DNA of 64,000 bases from contig CAWIKB010000016.1 of NCBI GenBank assembly GCA_963836605.1, positions 1 to 64,000 on the forward strand. Direction: 5' to 3'. This DNA is from Bog-473 sp963836605 (GTDB taxonomy: Bacteria > Actinomycetota > Acidimicrobiia > Acidimicrobiales > RAAP-2). Below are positions 26,862 through 36,972 of this stretch, in pieces (the stretch's first letter is position 1; each line of letters opens with the position of its first letter). Both the position numbers and the translations under genes were made by a program. A model generated the notes under the pieces. The model saw only the letters and a program-made list of their open reading frames with translations. It was not told the origin of the DNA and ran no database searches.

Positions 26862-27002
26862 GACGGCGGCGGCCGTCGCGTCGCGCGCCGTCGATGACTC
26901 CTGATCGGAGGAAGCGTGCGGCCCGGACACCACCGGAGACCTCCGGGGGCCCGCCATCTACCTGTCGGCACTGTCGTGTAAACCGGTTGGGGTGGTTCGA
27001 CC

Positions 27003-27923
27003 ATGAGCCGAGTTCCTGTCTCGAACCCGGGCAGGGGTGTACGTGCGGCCGAGCGCACCCGCCCGCCCCCGCCCCGAGGTCGCCGTGGTGACTCGCGGTT
27101 TCGTATCCGGCGCGCCCATCTCATCATCGGGGTGGCGGTCGCCGGGTTGGCCGGGATCGTCGTCGTTGTCGTGGGGCGAACCACCGGCCCCGTCTCCACC
27201 GGTCCGGCGCCACCGACAACCTGCACCGTCGCCTCGGCGGCAACCGGCGGCAGCTACACCGTCACGCCGCAGCAGGCGCAGAACGCCGCCATCATCGCCG
27301 CGGTGGCTCTGCGAAAGGGGATGCCGGATCACGCGGTGACCGTCGCCCTGGCGACGGCGCTCCAAGAATCGCAGCTCGAAAACCTTCCTTACGGGGACCA
27401 GGACTCGTTGGGACTCTTCCAACAACGGCCCTCTCAGGGCTGGGGGACCAGCGCTGAGATCATGGACCCCAACTACGCCGCCTCGGCCTTCTACGACCAC
27501 CTGGCCCAGATCAGCGGTTGGCAGAGCCTGCCCGTCACCGAGGCGGCCCAACTCGTCCAGCACAGCGCGACGCCCGATGCCTACGCGACCTGGGAAACCG
27601 AGGCGCGGTCGCTGGCCCGGGCCCTCACCGGTGAGGTACCGGCCGGGCTCTCGTGTCATCTCGACAGTTTCAGCGGTTCCGCCCCGCCAGCTTCGGCGCT
27701 GCCGCAGGCGGCGATGACCGAGATGGGCTCCCAGCTGATCGGAGCGCCGGTGTCCACCAAGACGGGATGGCAGGTCGCCAGTTGGGCCGTGGCCCACGCC
27801 TACAATTATCACGTGAGCTCCGTCTCCTTCAGTGGCTCCAGGTGGACGGCCGCGTCCGGAGCCTGGACTCCGATCAGCGGATCCGGGACCGGAACGTCGG
27901 AGAACACAGTGACCGTGACGTAA
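27003..27923 (+). CDS. membrane-anchored protein with a transglycosylase-like domain
   Basis: The 306-residue protein has a basic N-terminus, one helix at about residues 39-58 and an extracytoplasmic domain. The stretch ALATALQESQLENLP followed by DSLGLFQQRPSQGWG resembles the SLT lytic-transglycosylase-like fold often seen in Streptomyces, with the Glu in QES as the possible acid. The C-terminal 90 residues (VASWAVAHAYNYHV) form another small domain of unknown role. Peptidoglycan binding or cleavage is an inference. Confidence 0.7.
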   Translation: MSRVPVSNPGRGVRAAERTRPPPPRGRRGDSRFRIRRAHLIIGVAVAGLAGIVVVVVGRTTGPVSTGPAPPTTCTVASAATGGSYTVTPQQAQNAAIIAAVALRKGMPDHAVTVALATALQESQLENLPYGDQDSLGLFQQRPSQGWGTSAEIMDPNYAASAFYDHLAQISGWQSLPVTEAAQLVQHSATPDAYATWETEARSLARALTGEVPAGLSCHLDSFSGSAPPASALPQAAMTEMGSQLIGAPVSTKTGWQVASWAVAHAYNYHVSSVSFSGSRWTAASGAWTPISGSGTGTSENTVTVT

Positions 27924-28002
27924 CGCCGACGGACCGCTTCGTCGGCTGACGACCCGGAGACCGCGACCCGCCGACACCCCCGTTTCTGATGCAGTATGGG
28001 GG

Positions 28003-30678
28003 ATGGGAGAAAATGCGACAGAGCGGGGTCGGGACGGCGGTCGGTGGAAGCGGGCCCGAGCCGGCGTGGGGATGAGAATCTGTCGGTGGCCCGCTCGATC
28101 GGCGCTCGGCCGGGGTCGGGGAGGCACGGCCGCGCTGGTGCTGTCGGGATCCCTGGCGGCCCTGCTCATGACCCTCGGCCTGGCGCTGGCGGGTCCATCG
28201 CTCGCTCAGGCGAGCACCGTCTCGAACATCGCGCCGAACGCCGACTCGACTGGTCCCATCGTGGTGGATTCCGCAGGGAATGGCTACGTGGCGTGGCACA
28301 ACAGGGTCAAGAGCGACGACGATTCCGTGGACTTCTGCAAGATCCCGGCGGGGGGCACCTGTACCAGCCCCCACGTGCTCCCCCTCCCGACGGGGGCCAC
28401 CTGGGGCGACTACCAACTGCTGCAGCCCTTCCCGGTCCTGGGCACGCCCACGGGTAGCCGCGTGGACGTGGTGGCGCCGAGTTACGACCAGAGCACGGTG
28501 GCGGTGTGGACCTCGACCAATGGTGGCGCCAGTTTCGGCTCCGGGCCCAGCGTGATTCCGAACCCCGCGTACGCGGGCAACACCAGCGACGACGACATCC
28601 TGCGGTCGCCCGATACCGATTTGCCGAACGGTCCCGATTCGTTCTCCATCGCGTCGCACAACCCCGGGCTCGGTTACACCTTCACCAGCACCGGGACCAT
28701 CGGGGCCATGGATCCGCCCTATGGCTTCCAGTACGGCCTCGCCGGTGTCCCCGGGGGTGTCACCAGTTCGACGGTGGGCTACGGGAAGTCCGTCAACCCC
28801 GGGCCGAGTCAGTTCACCCAGACCATTCAGGCGTTCTCCACCAATTCGGACCCCAACTACCTTGGCTTCTATTGGGCCCCGACACCGGGCACCAGCGGCA
28901 GCCCATCGGATGAATCCGGGCCGTTCAAGGTCGCGAACGGGACGAACCCCCGCTTGTCCAGTGGACCGGACGGGCTCTTCCTCCTCTCCGAAGACAACGG
29001 CGTCGCCGGCTCGAACACCTTCAAGATCGATGTCCGCAAGTGGAATCCCACCAGCCACACCTTCGGGGCCCCGACCCTCGTCGCCACCGTTCCCACGGGG
29101 ATCTACACGGAGAACGCGGGCGGGCTGGGCGAGGATGCGACGACCGGTGCCCTCACCGCGGCCTGGCCGACCATTGACAGCGGAGGCGCCCAGGTCCTCC
29201 AAACCTGGACCTCGACCAATGGTGGCGCCACGTTCTCGCCGCCCACCACGGTGGCGGCCACCGACGGGTATTCGGGTCCCGCTCGACTGGCTGCGGTGGG
29301 AGGCCACGGCTTCATCACATGGCAGGACGACCGTGGCCTGGAACTGGCAGCCCTTCCGTCCACGCGAACGGGCCCCTACAGCCCCCTGGCACCGACCCGG
29401 ATCTGCGACACCAGGGCGGGGAACCCGTCCTCCCTCAGCGGTGCGGCGGCCCAGTGCAACGGTCCCGGAGGAGTCGGGACGTCCGGGACCACCATCCCCC
29501 CCGGCGGGTCGATCAACGTCAATGTGGCCAACGGAGCCTCCACGTCGGCTGCCACCTTCAGTGTCCCCTCCGACGCCACTGCGGTAGTGCTCAATGTCAC
29601 GGCGGTGGCCCCGAGCACCTCGGGCTATCTCACGGTGTATCCGACGGGCTCCTCACGGCCCCCCACCTCGAACCTCAACTATGCGGCGGGCGAGGCGGTG
29701 CCCAACCTGGTCGAGGTAGGGACCGGAAGTGGTGGAGATATCTCGATCTATTCGCAGGCCAAGACCGACGTCGTGGTCGATCTCGAGGGCTATGTGGCCC
29801 CGGCCGCCAACGGAGGTGTCGGGGCCGGGCTCTACAACCCGCTCTCGTCCCCGGCCCGGCTCTGCGACACCAGGGCGGGCAACCCCTCGGGCCTCAGCGG
29901 GGGTGACGCCCAGTGCAACGGGGTGGCCAACGCCGGGGAACGGCTCGGCGCCAACGGCACCATCCCGGTCAAGGTAGCCACGCTCAACGGCATCCCCTCG
30001 GGCGCCACCGCGGCCGTGCTCAACGTCACCGTGGTGAACCCCACCGCCGGCGGCTATCTCACGGTCTATCCGCAGGGGGCCGCCCAACCGAACACGGCCA
30101 ACGTGAACTACACCGCCGGCCAGACCACGGGCAACCGGGTCATGGTGCCGCTGTCGACGGGTGGCGCTACACCGGGGGACATCTCGGTCTACTCCTCCTC
30201 GGCGGCCGACGTGGTGGTCGATGTCAGCGGGTATTACTCCGCGCCGCCAGCCACGGGCGTGCCGGTTGGCCCGGGCGCCGAGTTCAGTCCCGAGCCGGCC
30301 CCGGTCCGCATCTGTGACACCAGGGCGGGCAACCCTTCGGGTTTGACCGGCCCGGCCAACCAGTGCAACGGCAAAACCCTCGGCCCGGGCGGCACCGCCA
30401 CCGGCACCGACACCCTCCAGGTCAGCGGCCTGGCGGGGGTCCCCACCGGCGCCAAGGCCGTCGTGGTGAACCTGACCGCAATCACGCCGACGCAGGGCAC
30501 CTTCCTCACGGTCTTCCCCGGCCCCAGTCGTCCCTTTGCATCCGACCTCAACATCGCCGGCGGTGACGTGAAAGGCAACCTGACCGTGGCCACCCTCTCG
30601 GCAGCGGGAAAGATCTCGATCTACAACAGCACCGGCAGTGTCGACGTGGTGGTCGACGTCTTGGGGTGGTACTCGTAG
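28003..30678 (+). CDS. large secreted protein: BNR-like N-terminus plus three CDTRAGNPS modules
   Basis: The 891-residue protein has a signal peptide (hydrophobic core about residues 47-65, cleavage near AQA-STV). Residues 70-455 form a beta-rich domain with TSTNGGASF and TSTNGGATF, which resemble BNR/sialidase blades. Three modules of about 130-150 residues follow, starting near 460, 613 and 761. Each opens with R-I/L-CDTRAGNPS and a second Cys in AQCNG or NQCNG, has VLNVTAV and YLTVYP strands, and ends VVVDVxGYYS. The two Cys probably form a disulfide. A broken relative lies at 51-53 kb. No enzymatic motif is visible; adhesion or surface display is my inference. An ATG at 28072 could be the start. 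Confidence 0.8.
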   Translation: MGENATERGRDGGRWKRARAGVGMRICRWPARSALGRGRGGTAALVLSGSLAALLMTLGLALAGPSLAQASTVSNIAPNADSTGPIVVDSAGNGYVAWHNRVKSDDDSVDFCKIPAGGTCTSPHVLPLPTGATWGDYQLLQPFPVLGTPTGSRVDVVAPSYDQSTVAVWTSTNGGASFGSGPSVIPNPAYAGNTSDDDILRSPDTDLPNGPDSFSIASHNPGLGYTFTSTGTIGAMDPPYGFQYGLAGVPGGVTSSTVGYGKSVNPGPSQFTQTIQAFSTNSDPNYLGFYWAPTPGTSGSPSDESGPFKVANGTNPRLSSGPDGLFLLSEDNGVAGSNTFKIDVRKWNPTSHTFGAPTLVATVPTGIYTENAGGLGEDATTGALTAAWPTIDSGGAQVLQTWTSTNGGATFSPPTTVAATDGYSGPARLAAVGGHGFITWQDDRGLELAALPSTRTGPYSPLAPTRICDTRAGNPSSLSGAAAQCNGPGGVGTSGTTIPPGGSINVNVANGASTSAATFSVPSDATAVVLNVTAVAPSTSGYLTVYPTGSSRPPTSNLNYAAGEAVPNLVEVGTGSGGDISIYSQAKTDVVVDLEGYVAPAANGGVGAGLYNPLSSPARLCDTRAGNPSGLSGGDAQCNGVANAGERLGANGTIPVKVATLNGIPSGATAAVLNVTVVNPTAGGYLTVYPQGAAQPNTANVNYTAGQTTGNRVMVPLSTGGATPGDISVYSSSAADVVVDVSGYYSAPPATGVPVGPGAEFSPEPAPVRICDTRAGNPSGLTGPANQCNGKTLGPGGTATGTDTLQVSGLAGVPTGAKAVVVNLTAITPTQGTFLTVFPGPSRPFASDLNIAGGDVKGNLTVATLSAAGKISIYNSTGSVDVVVDVLGWYS

Positions 30679-30694
30679 TCGGCAAGGCAACCGA

Positions 30695-32251
30695 CTACGC
30701 GTCGACCCCCACCAGCGGTTCGGCCATTTCGATTCCCGGGTCCGGAGAGTGTGTTGGGACTGCGGGGGATGGGGCCACGTGGGCCACTTTGATGCCGACC
30801 AACACCGTCACCAGTGCGGCCAGGCCGAATACGGCACCAAGGCCGAACACGACGTCGATAGCGTGCACCACGTTGGCGGCGTGGGCGGAGGTACCCGTTC
30901 CCGAGTGGAGCTGGGCGTGACTGGTGAGTGCGTCGAAGATGGTGACCAGGACAGCGAGACCAAGGGCGGCACCGATCTGCTGTGACACGTTGACCAGCCC
31001 CGACGCTGCTCCGGCGTCAGCGGGCGCCACTTCGGCGAGCGAAGCCGACGTGAGAGCCACGAAGGCGATGCCGCTGCCCGCTCCGATGAGTACCAGTGAC
31101 GCCACAATTTGGAGATAACTGGTCCCCTGATGCACCTGGGTGGCGAGCAGCAGGCCCATCGTGGCCACCACAATCCCCAGGGCCATGACGGTCTTCTGAG
31201 GGAGGCGCCGGAGCAGGACCCGGCTCGCCAGTTGTGACGCCAGGAAGACCGAGATCGGCATGGGCAAGAATGCCAGCCCGGTGAGAAGGGGGGAGTAGCC
31301 CTGGACATCTTGGAGGAACTGGGCCATGAAGTAGAAGAGGCCATAGAACCCGGCGTAGAGCAAGCCGCGGCCGACGTTGGCCGAACTCCGCGTGCGGTGC
31401 GTGAGGAGCCGAAGGGGCAGGATCGGTTCATCCACCCGGCGCTCCTGGAAGATGAAGAGACCGAGCAGAACCAGGCCGGCGACGAACGACGAGACGGTGA
31501 GCGAACTGACCCAGCCGACGCTGCCGGCCTCCACGAGCCCAAACACGATGGCGGACACCCCAAGGGTGGAGGTCAGCGCCCCGGAGAGGTCAAAACGGCC
31601 TCGCTCGCGTTCGGTTTCGACGATGACGATCCGGCCGAGCAGCCAGACGGTGGCTCCGATGGGCACATTCACGAACATCACCCAGCGCCACGAGACCAAT
31701 TGCGTCAGGAGTCCACCGGCCACCAGCCCGGTGGCTCCACCGGCGGCCGACACCGTGGTGTAGAGACCGATGGCCCGCACCCGGGCCTGGCCCTCGGCAA
31801 AGACAGTGGTGAGGAGCGAGAGCGCCGATGGTGCCGCCAGCGCCGCCCCGATCCCCTGGACCGCCCTCGCCGCCAGCAGCATCCACCCCGCAGGAGCCAA
31901 GCCTCCGAGGAGGGAGCTCAAGGTGAACACGGCAATGCCTACCAGGAAGGTGCGCCGACGGCCGAACAGGTCACCCGCCCGGGCGCCCAGGAGCAGCAAG
32001 CCGCCAAAGGTGAGGATGTAGGCGTTCAACACCCACGACAGGGAGCTGGTGGAAAAGCCCAGGCTCCGTTGGATATGGGGGAGAGCGACGTTCACAATGG
32101 TCGTGTCGAGGACGACCATCATCTGGGCCGTGAGAATGACGAAGAGGAACACCGAGGGGTGATTGAGGCGGTGCCGGAGCGTGCCTGGTGCATGGCCGGA
32201 GGCGAGACGACCCGAATTCGGGCGCGTGCGGCTAAGGGGGAGTGAGGGCAT
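30695..32251 (-). CDS. DHA2-type (14-helix) MFS drug exporter
   Basis: The 518-residue proton-driven exporter belongs to the EmrB/QacA group. Helix 1 contains MVVLDTTIVNVALP, motif A is GARAGDLFGRRRTF, and motif C-like glycine-rich helix 5 contains GGATGLVAGGLLT. About 14 helices can be traced. It is expressed from a divergent promoter whose spacer holds a strong palindrome, so the TetR regulator next door is the likely repressor. Substrates are hydrophobic compounds or antibiotics, as is usual for the family. Confidence 0.93.
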   Translation of the reverse strand: MPSLPLSRTRPNSGRLASGHAPGTLRHRLNHPSVFLFVILTAQMMVVLDTTIVNVALPHIQRSLGFSTSSLSWVLNAYILTFGGLLLLGARAGDLFGRRRTFLVGIAVFTLSSLLGGLAPAGWMLLAARAVQGIGAALAAPSALSLLTTVFAEGQARVRAIGLYTTVSAAGGATGLVAGGLLTQLVSWRWVMFVNVPIGATVWLLGRIVIVETERERGRFDLSGALTSTLGVSAIVFGLVEAGSVGWVSSLTVSSFVAGLVLLGLFIFQERRVDEPILPLRLLTHRTRSSANVGRGLLYAGFYGLFYFMAQFLQDVQGYSPLLTGLAFLPMPISVFLASQLASRVLLRRLPQKTVMALGIVVATMGLLLATQVHQGTSYLQIVASLVLIGAGSGIAFVALTSASLAEVAPADAGAASGLVNVSQQIGAALGLAVLVTIFDALTSHAQLHSGTGTSAHAANVVHAIDVVFGLGAVFGLAALVTVLVGIKVAHVAPSPAVPTHSPDPGIEMAEPLVGVDA

Positions 32252-32280
32252 TGACTACTTCCTTCCCGCTGGTAGGATTC

Positions 32281-32330
32281 AAGCGGATGGTTCCTCCGCT
32301 TATTATACGGAGGATACCTCCGCTTAGCAA
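32281..32330. promoter_or_regulatory. MFS promoter (minus strand) and TetR operators
   Basis: On the minus strand TTGCTA (32325-32330), 17 bases and a perfect TATAAT (32302-32307) form the exporter promoter. GGAGG-ATA-CCTCC (32309-32321) fills the spacer. A second inverted repeat, AAGCGGA-7-TCCGCTT (32281-32301), lies immediately downstream of the -10 box, and CCTCCG-9-CGGAGG links the two. On the plus strand TTGACT (32251-32256) and TAGGAT (32273-32278) would drive the regulator toward the same sites. This architecture fits mutual repression by the TetR protein. Confidence 0.75.
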
Positions 32331-32336
32331 CCCCAT

Positions 32337-32996
32337 ATGCCCGAGGTGCGAAGAGTCATGAACCAACGAAACGGCGAGTCACCCGATTTGGGCTTCGATC
32401 TGGCCGTCGCTGAGGAGCCAGATTCGCCCGAGAGGCCGAAGCGGGCCGACGCTCGGCGCAACCAGGAGCGCCTTGTTACCGCCGCGCGCGAGGTGTTCGC
32501 CGAGGCCGGCTCTGGAGCATCGATGGAGGCCATTGCCCGCAAGGCGGGTGTAGGAGTCGGCACCCTCTACCGCAACTTCCCTCAGCGGATCGACCTCGTC
32601 GAGGCCGTCTACAGCACCGACGTCGAAGAGCTGTCGGAGGCCGCGAAGACGGCCGTCGCAACGCTCGAGCCGTGGCCGGCCATGGAGGCCTTCTTTGCGG
32701 CATTCGTCCGCTATGCCCGAACCAAGCAGACGCTCCTGAGCGAGCTCCAGCAGGCCTTCGAGAAGAATCCAGCGCTGCGCTCACACTGCCGTGAGCTTAT
32801 TAACGGGGCCTTCGACCTGGTCATCGAGCGGGCAAAGGGGGCGGGCGTCATCCGTGACGATGTCGATGGCTCCGACGTCACCGCGCTGGTGGCCCCGGTC
32901 TGCACCAATCCGGCCATTCCGGCTGAGAAGGTCGAGCGGATGATGTCGATGATCCTTGACGGGCTCCGCTATCCCGCCCAGTTGACCAAGGCTTGA
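32337..32996 (+). CDS. TetR/AcrR-family repressor of the MFS exporter
   Basis: The 219-residue protein has a 35-residue leader before the helix-turn-helix (ASMEAIARKAGVGVGTLYRNFPQRIDLVEAV), which belongs to the type common in actinobacterial TetR proteins with SBP56-like C-termini. It is divergent from the exporter gene across 85 bases packed with inverted repeats. Induction by exporter substrates is inferred. An ATG seven codons in (MNQRNG) may be the true start. Confidence 0.9.
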   Translation: MPEVRRVMNQRNGESPDLGFDLAVAEEPDSPERPKRADARRNQERLVTAAREVFAEAGSGASMEAIARKAGVGVGTLYRNFPQRIDLVEAVYSTDVEELSEAAKTAVATLEPWPAMEAFFAAFVRYARTKQTLLSELQQAFEKNPALRSHCRELINGAFDLVIERAKGAGVIRDDVDGSDVTALVAPVCTNPAIPAEKVERMMSMILDGLRYPAQLTKA

Positions 32997-33098
32997 TCGA
33001 CCACCAGAGGCCTCAGAGTGGGCCAAGGGGCGTGCGGGTTCAGGGGAGATCGCTTGTTGGGGTAGGGAGCTGCCCCGGCCTGGTTTTTGCGCGTTTCG

Positions 33099-34439
33099 TC
33101 AAGCATTTGCCAGCTTTTCCTTGATCTGCTGGATCTCCTCGGGGCTAAAGGGTGCAATCGCTTGGCCGGGGACGAGGCCGAAGAGCGGGTGTCCAGAGGC
33201 GGCCATGGCTACCTCCTCTGCGAGGGCCGTGGTGCCCACCGGCACGACCCCCTTGGTGAGGACGCCGGTGTCAGCCACGGCCACCGTCATGTGGAGGGCA
33301 GGCGAGTAATAGGTGGCACTGTCGTAACCCTGGATGTTGCCCTGATGGCCGAGAAACCCACCGATCTCGAAAACGCCGAGTCCGTCACTGATCCTGCTTC
33401 GCGACAACAGAGGGGTCAGGGGGTCCGCGACGATTTTGTCTCGGAGTGCCTCGGCCCAGACGCGTGGCTTGAGCAGCCGTCCTGTTCCTAAAGCAACGGA
33501 CCACGTGTGCATGTCAGAAAGCGTGGAGACCATGCCGCCCGCAGCCCAGGGGCAGGTCATGGTCAACGAAGAGAAATCAAGGGGCGCGCCAGACAGCCGT
33601 GCAACGTACCCGTGGGCGTACGGGGTGGTGAGGCCACTGCCTGACGCAGGGAGGTAAGTCCGGTGCATACCCAAAGGATCGGTAATACGCTCGTGAATGA
33701 GGGCGGTCAGGCTCTGTCCGGTGACGAGCTCGGTCACCCGGCCCAGCAGTTCATAACCGTAATTGCTGTAACTCCATCTCGTACCGGGCGCGGCGATGGG
33801 AGGAAGGCCGGACGCCACCAGCTCTTGGGGTGTGCACCCTGCTTGGAACCGGGCGTAGGCGGGTGTGGAGGGGTCGTTGACGTCGTCGGAGTCGTAGGCT
33901 ATGTCGCCCAACCCACTGGTGTGGCTGAGCAGTTCCCGAATGGTGATCTGGCTCCCGTTGGGCACCCCGGATATCCATTTGTCGATGTGGTCGTTCAGAG
34001 ACACCTTTCCCTCCCCGACCAGCTGGAGGATGACGTTGGCGGTAAAGGTCTTGGTCAGACTGCCGATCTTGTACTGCATGTCGGTCGAGAGCCGCTCCCT
34101 GGTGTCCAGATTGGCGACGCCACTGGCAACGACCCAGTCACCCTGAGGGCTCCACACCCCGACCAGGACTCCGGGCGATTGGGTGTCCGTCTGGTACTGG
34201 TTGATGACAGCGCGCAATCTGTCCCGGGCGGTTGCCGGTAACGCGTGTGGGGACGAGGTGCTCGCCGTGCTCGCCCCCGCACCACTGGCCGCAAGCAGCA
34301 ACAGGACGATGGCGCCAAGAACGACACCCAGTCGCCGTCGCGTTGGCGTACGTGAACTCTGGCCAGTGATCAAGGCGTGCACGGGGTTCCTGCCACGGAC
34401 TGCATTGAACATTCCTGATGGCGAGGGCTCCGGACGCAT
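33099..34439 (-). CDS. serine hydrolase, class-C beta-lactamase/esterase fold, copy A
   Basis: The 446-residue protein has an N-terminal membrane or signal helix (LGVVLGAIVLLLLAASGAGA) and the penicillin-binding-protein/AmpC-like domain. The SxxK box is GSLTK and the YxN box is YSNYGY. The third box is an HxG-like GHQGN region in place of KTG. Such proteins are D-Ala-D-Ala peptidases or esterases outside the cell. I chose the ATG at 34439. The frame opens at 34481. A second member of the family lies at 36973-38496. Confidence 0.87.
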   Translation of the reverse strand: MRPEPSPSGMFNAVRGRNPVHALITGQSSRTPTRRRLGVVLGAIVLLLLAASGAGASTASTSSPHALPATARDRLRAVINQYQTDTQSPGVLVGVWSPQGDWVVASGVANLDTRERLSTDMQYKIGSLTKTFTANVILQLVGEGKVSLNDHIDKWISGVPNGSQITIRELLSHTSGLGDIAYDSDDVNDPSTPAYARFQAGCTPQELVASGLPPIAAPGTRWSYSNYGYELLGRVTELVTGQSLTALIHERITDPLGMHRTYLPASGSGLTTPYAHGYVARLSGAPLDFSSLTMTCPWAAGGMVSTLSDMHTWSVALGTGRLLKPRVWAEALRDKIVADPLTPLLSRSRISDGLGVFEIGGFLGHQGNIQGYDSATYYSPALHMTVAVADTGVLTKGVVPVGTTALAEEVAMAASGHPLFGLVPGQAIAPFSPEEIQQIKEKLANA

Positions 34440-34577
34440 AGTGATCAACTCCTGGTTGTGCACGACTTTCTGTTCGAGCACAACTGGCCCAGAGCGAAGA
34501 TTGCCTCCGGTCCGTGAACCCGCAATGAGGCTAATGGACTCGACAGGAAAACGGCGGTCGGGGCAGATCGAGCGTCA

Positions 34578-36590
34578 CTACTCCACAGATGTTCGATCGC
34601 GACGAAGGACCTGCGCGACGGCGCGCATGAAGAACACCGAGCCGAACACCAACCCGATGAACCCGATCGCCTGGAGGGACAGCCGTATGTCCTTGCTCGG
34701 GGAGAGCTCGGCCGCGATCAGGATCACGCCGGACGCAAGCAGCCCCATACAGCCGAAGATGCCGGTGAGGATGCGGTCGATCCACGAGCTCACGACACGT
34801 TCGTCCCGATCAGCGAATCGTTCGACCCGGACGCTCAGGCGGCCGGCCCGCAGCAGCGTTGCCACCTCGTCGATGTGCTCGGGGAGGGTCCGGAGCACGG
34901 GCAGGGAGCGCTGCAGCTCCTGCTTCAGTAAGTCGCCGGCCACTTCTTCGTCGGGCGCCTGCATCAGGTTGGCGGCCGCGTTGGCCTCCGCGCTCAGTTC
35001 AAAAGTCGGATCGATCACCTTCAGCGTCCCGTCGAGCGTCAACATGGCTCTCGACAACGACGTCATCGACCGGGGAACGTGCAAGTTGTGGCGCGTCATG
35101 ACTTGGAGCACCTGCTGAATGAGCGCCGGATCGAAGCCACCGGCCGTTTCCACCATGAGAAGTCCGATATCGGACTCGAGTGATTGCAGATCGGCCGACG
35201 CGTCACCGGCCAAACGGCGGGCCGCCCGAGCCACCACCAACGGCTCGTTGACGCTCATCCCGAGCGCGATGTCCTCGAGCGATCGCCGGGTTGTCGCATC
35301 AAGGAGCCCAACCGCACCAAAGTCCAGAAGCCACATCCGGCCCCATTCGTCGACCATCAGGTTTCCAGGATGAGGGTCGGCGTGGAACACGCCACCTCGG
35401 AGCACCTGCTGGAGAAAACTCTCCAACAATGCCGACGCCAGGAGGTGAGGGGGCGTACCACTCGCGGCGATGGCTCCCGGGACGTCGATACCCTGACCAG
35501 TGGCTTGCTCCATCACGAGCAGCCGGTCCGTGCTCAGTTCGTGGTAGACGAGTGGAACCCGCATGACGTCCGCCGCCGCGTCCTCGTGCTGCATGGCGAT
35601 ACGCAGCCGGTCTGCCATCGCCCCTTCGCGCAGATAGTCGAGCTCCCGGGCCATGCTGAGGATCAGCTCCTCGGCGAGTTGCCGGATGCCCAGATCCCTC
35701 GCCGCCGGCACCCGACGCTCAGCGAGGTCGGCGGCGAGGCGGAGCACGGTGGCGTCGCGGGACAGAAGGTCGTCGAGGTCAGGGCGCTGGATCTTGACAA
35801 CCACCTCCTCGCCGGTGAGCAGGACTGCTCGGTGTGCCTGACCGATCGACGCCGAGGCCAGCGGCTTCAGGTCGAAGGACGCGAAGGCATCTTCGATGGG
35901 TCGCCCCAGCTCGCGTTCGATCAGCGGTCGTACCTCGCTGGCCGCGATCGGTCTGACCGCGGCACGCAGATGCGACAATTCCTCGATCACCGCGGGGGAG
36001 AGCAGGTCGCTTCTGGTGGAGGCGATCTGTCCGAACTTGACGAACATGCCACCCACATCCTCGAGCGTCAGGCGCAGACGCAGGCCGAACTCGGCGGTGG
36101 TGACTGCTTCAGGCGAAAGGTACTGGGCTCGGACCAGGCCTCGCCGGCGTGCCGCTCGCAGCACCTCGAGCGAGCGTGAGATGGGGGCGAACACCCGCCG
36201 AACGGCGCGCACCGGGTGTGTCCACATCCGTTTGCGACGCCGAGCGTCACTGGCCCGAGACCGGGAGAGGGCCTCGGGAAGGATCAACAACACCATGGTG
36301 GCCAGCACCCCGAAGACCGCGGTCAGGGCATAGATCGTCGGCGCATCACCCTTGCCATGGACGATCTCATTGGCGCCCACGAGCCCGACGAGCGTCCCGA
36401 TGAGGGCGGTCAAGAACGAGCGGAATCGACTGACCTTGATGCCGATCAGTCGCCGACTGACCAGGCTGAGGACGATCACAAAGACAACGGCCAGGATCCC
36501 CGAGAGGACATTGGGAAAATTGATCCGCAATGTATAGGTGCCCAGTTCAGAGCCTGATCCGAGCCCGACGTGCACGACAGCCCTCAGCAT
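34578..36590 (-). CDS. ABC1/UbiB-family atypical kinase with membrane helices
   Basis: The 670-residue protein has an N-terminal membrane part (helices about residues 28-46, 60-78 and 88-106). An ABC1 kinase-like domain follows, with the family-specific KFGQIAS motif, the ASIGQAH loop in place of a glycine loop, VVVKIQRP (catalytic Lys), HADPHPGNL and LLDFGAVG. Two C-terminal helices close the protein. The ABC1/UbiB/AarF family acts on lipid and quinone metabolism with ATPase activity. The presence of membrane helices at both ends is common in actinobacteria. Substrate unknown. Confidence 0.9.
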   Translation of the reverse strand: MLRAVVHVGLGSGSELGTYTLRINFPNVLSGILAVVFVIVLSLVSRRLIGIKVSRFRSFLTALIGTLVGLVGANEIVHGKGDAPTIYALTAVFGVLATMVLLILPEALSRSRASDARRRKRMWTHPVRAVRRVFAPISRSLEVLRAARRRGLVRAQYLSPEAVTTAEFGLRLRLTLEDVGGMFVKFGQIASTRSDLLSPAVIEELSHLRAAVRPIAASEVRPLIERELGRPIEDAFASFDLKPLASASIGQAHRAVLLTGEEVVVKIQRPDLDDLLSRDATVLRLAADLAERRVPAARDLGIRQLAEELILSMARELDYLREGAMADRLRIAMQHEDAAADVMRVPLVYHELSTDRLLVMEQATGQGIDVPGAIAASGTPPHLLASALLESFLQQVLRGGVFHADPHPGNLMVDEWGRMWLLDFGAVGLLDATTRRSLEDIALGMSVNEPLVVARAARRLAGDASADLQSLESDIGLLMVETAGGFDPALIQQVLQVMTRHNLHVPRSMTSLSRAMLTLDGTLKVIDPTFELSAEANAAANLMQAPDEEVAGDLLKQELQRSLPVLRTLPEHIDEVATLLRAGRLSVRVERFADRDERVVSSWIDRILTGIFGCMGLLASGVILIAAELSPSKDIRLSLQAIGFIGLVFGSVFFMRAVAQVLRRDRTSVE

Positions 36591-36972
36591 GGAACACGTG
36601 CGGCAGTAGCCAACGGTTGGGCGCCCGCCGGGCCGGGTGTTGCATCCTCACATCGCCGGCGCTCCACGCCCCCATGATTGTCGCAGTGTGCTGCGGCGTC
36701 CACTTTGCGTCGACCTGCAGTCAGAGGCTGGGCTCGCCGAGCGCACCCACAACAAGCCTCCTTCTTGTGCCGGTCGGCGCTCGACGACCTCAGGGCGCCG
36801 CGGCCTGACGGGGCAGGCCGCCCCGAGCGTGCTGAGCCGCGCTGGCGGATGTGGGGACCACATGACATGGTGGCTCCAGAGCCATCCTCGAAAGAGGGGG
36901 AGGATCGGGTCACCGTGCGCCACAGAACTCAGCCATTGGGTCGAAGAGAACGGTTCCCGACCGGGGTGGCCG
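36591..36972. other. 382-base gap without a supported gene
   Basis: An open frame upstream of the hydrolase extends back to 36637, but its translation is Arg/Ser-rich and unlike a protein. I see no hairpin, tRNA or repeat in this gap. Confidence 0.5.
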
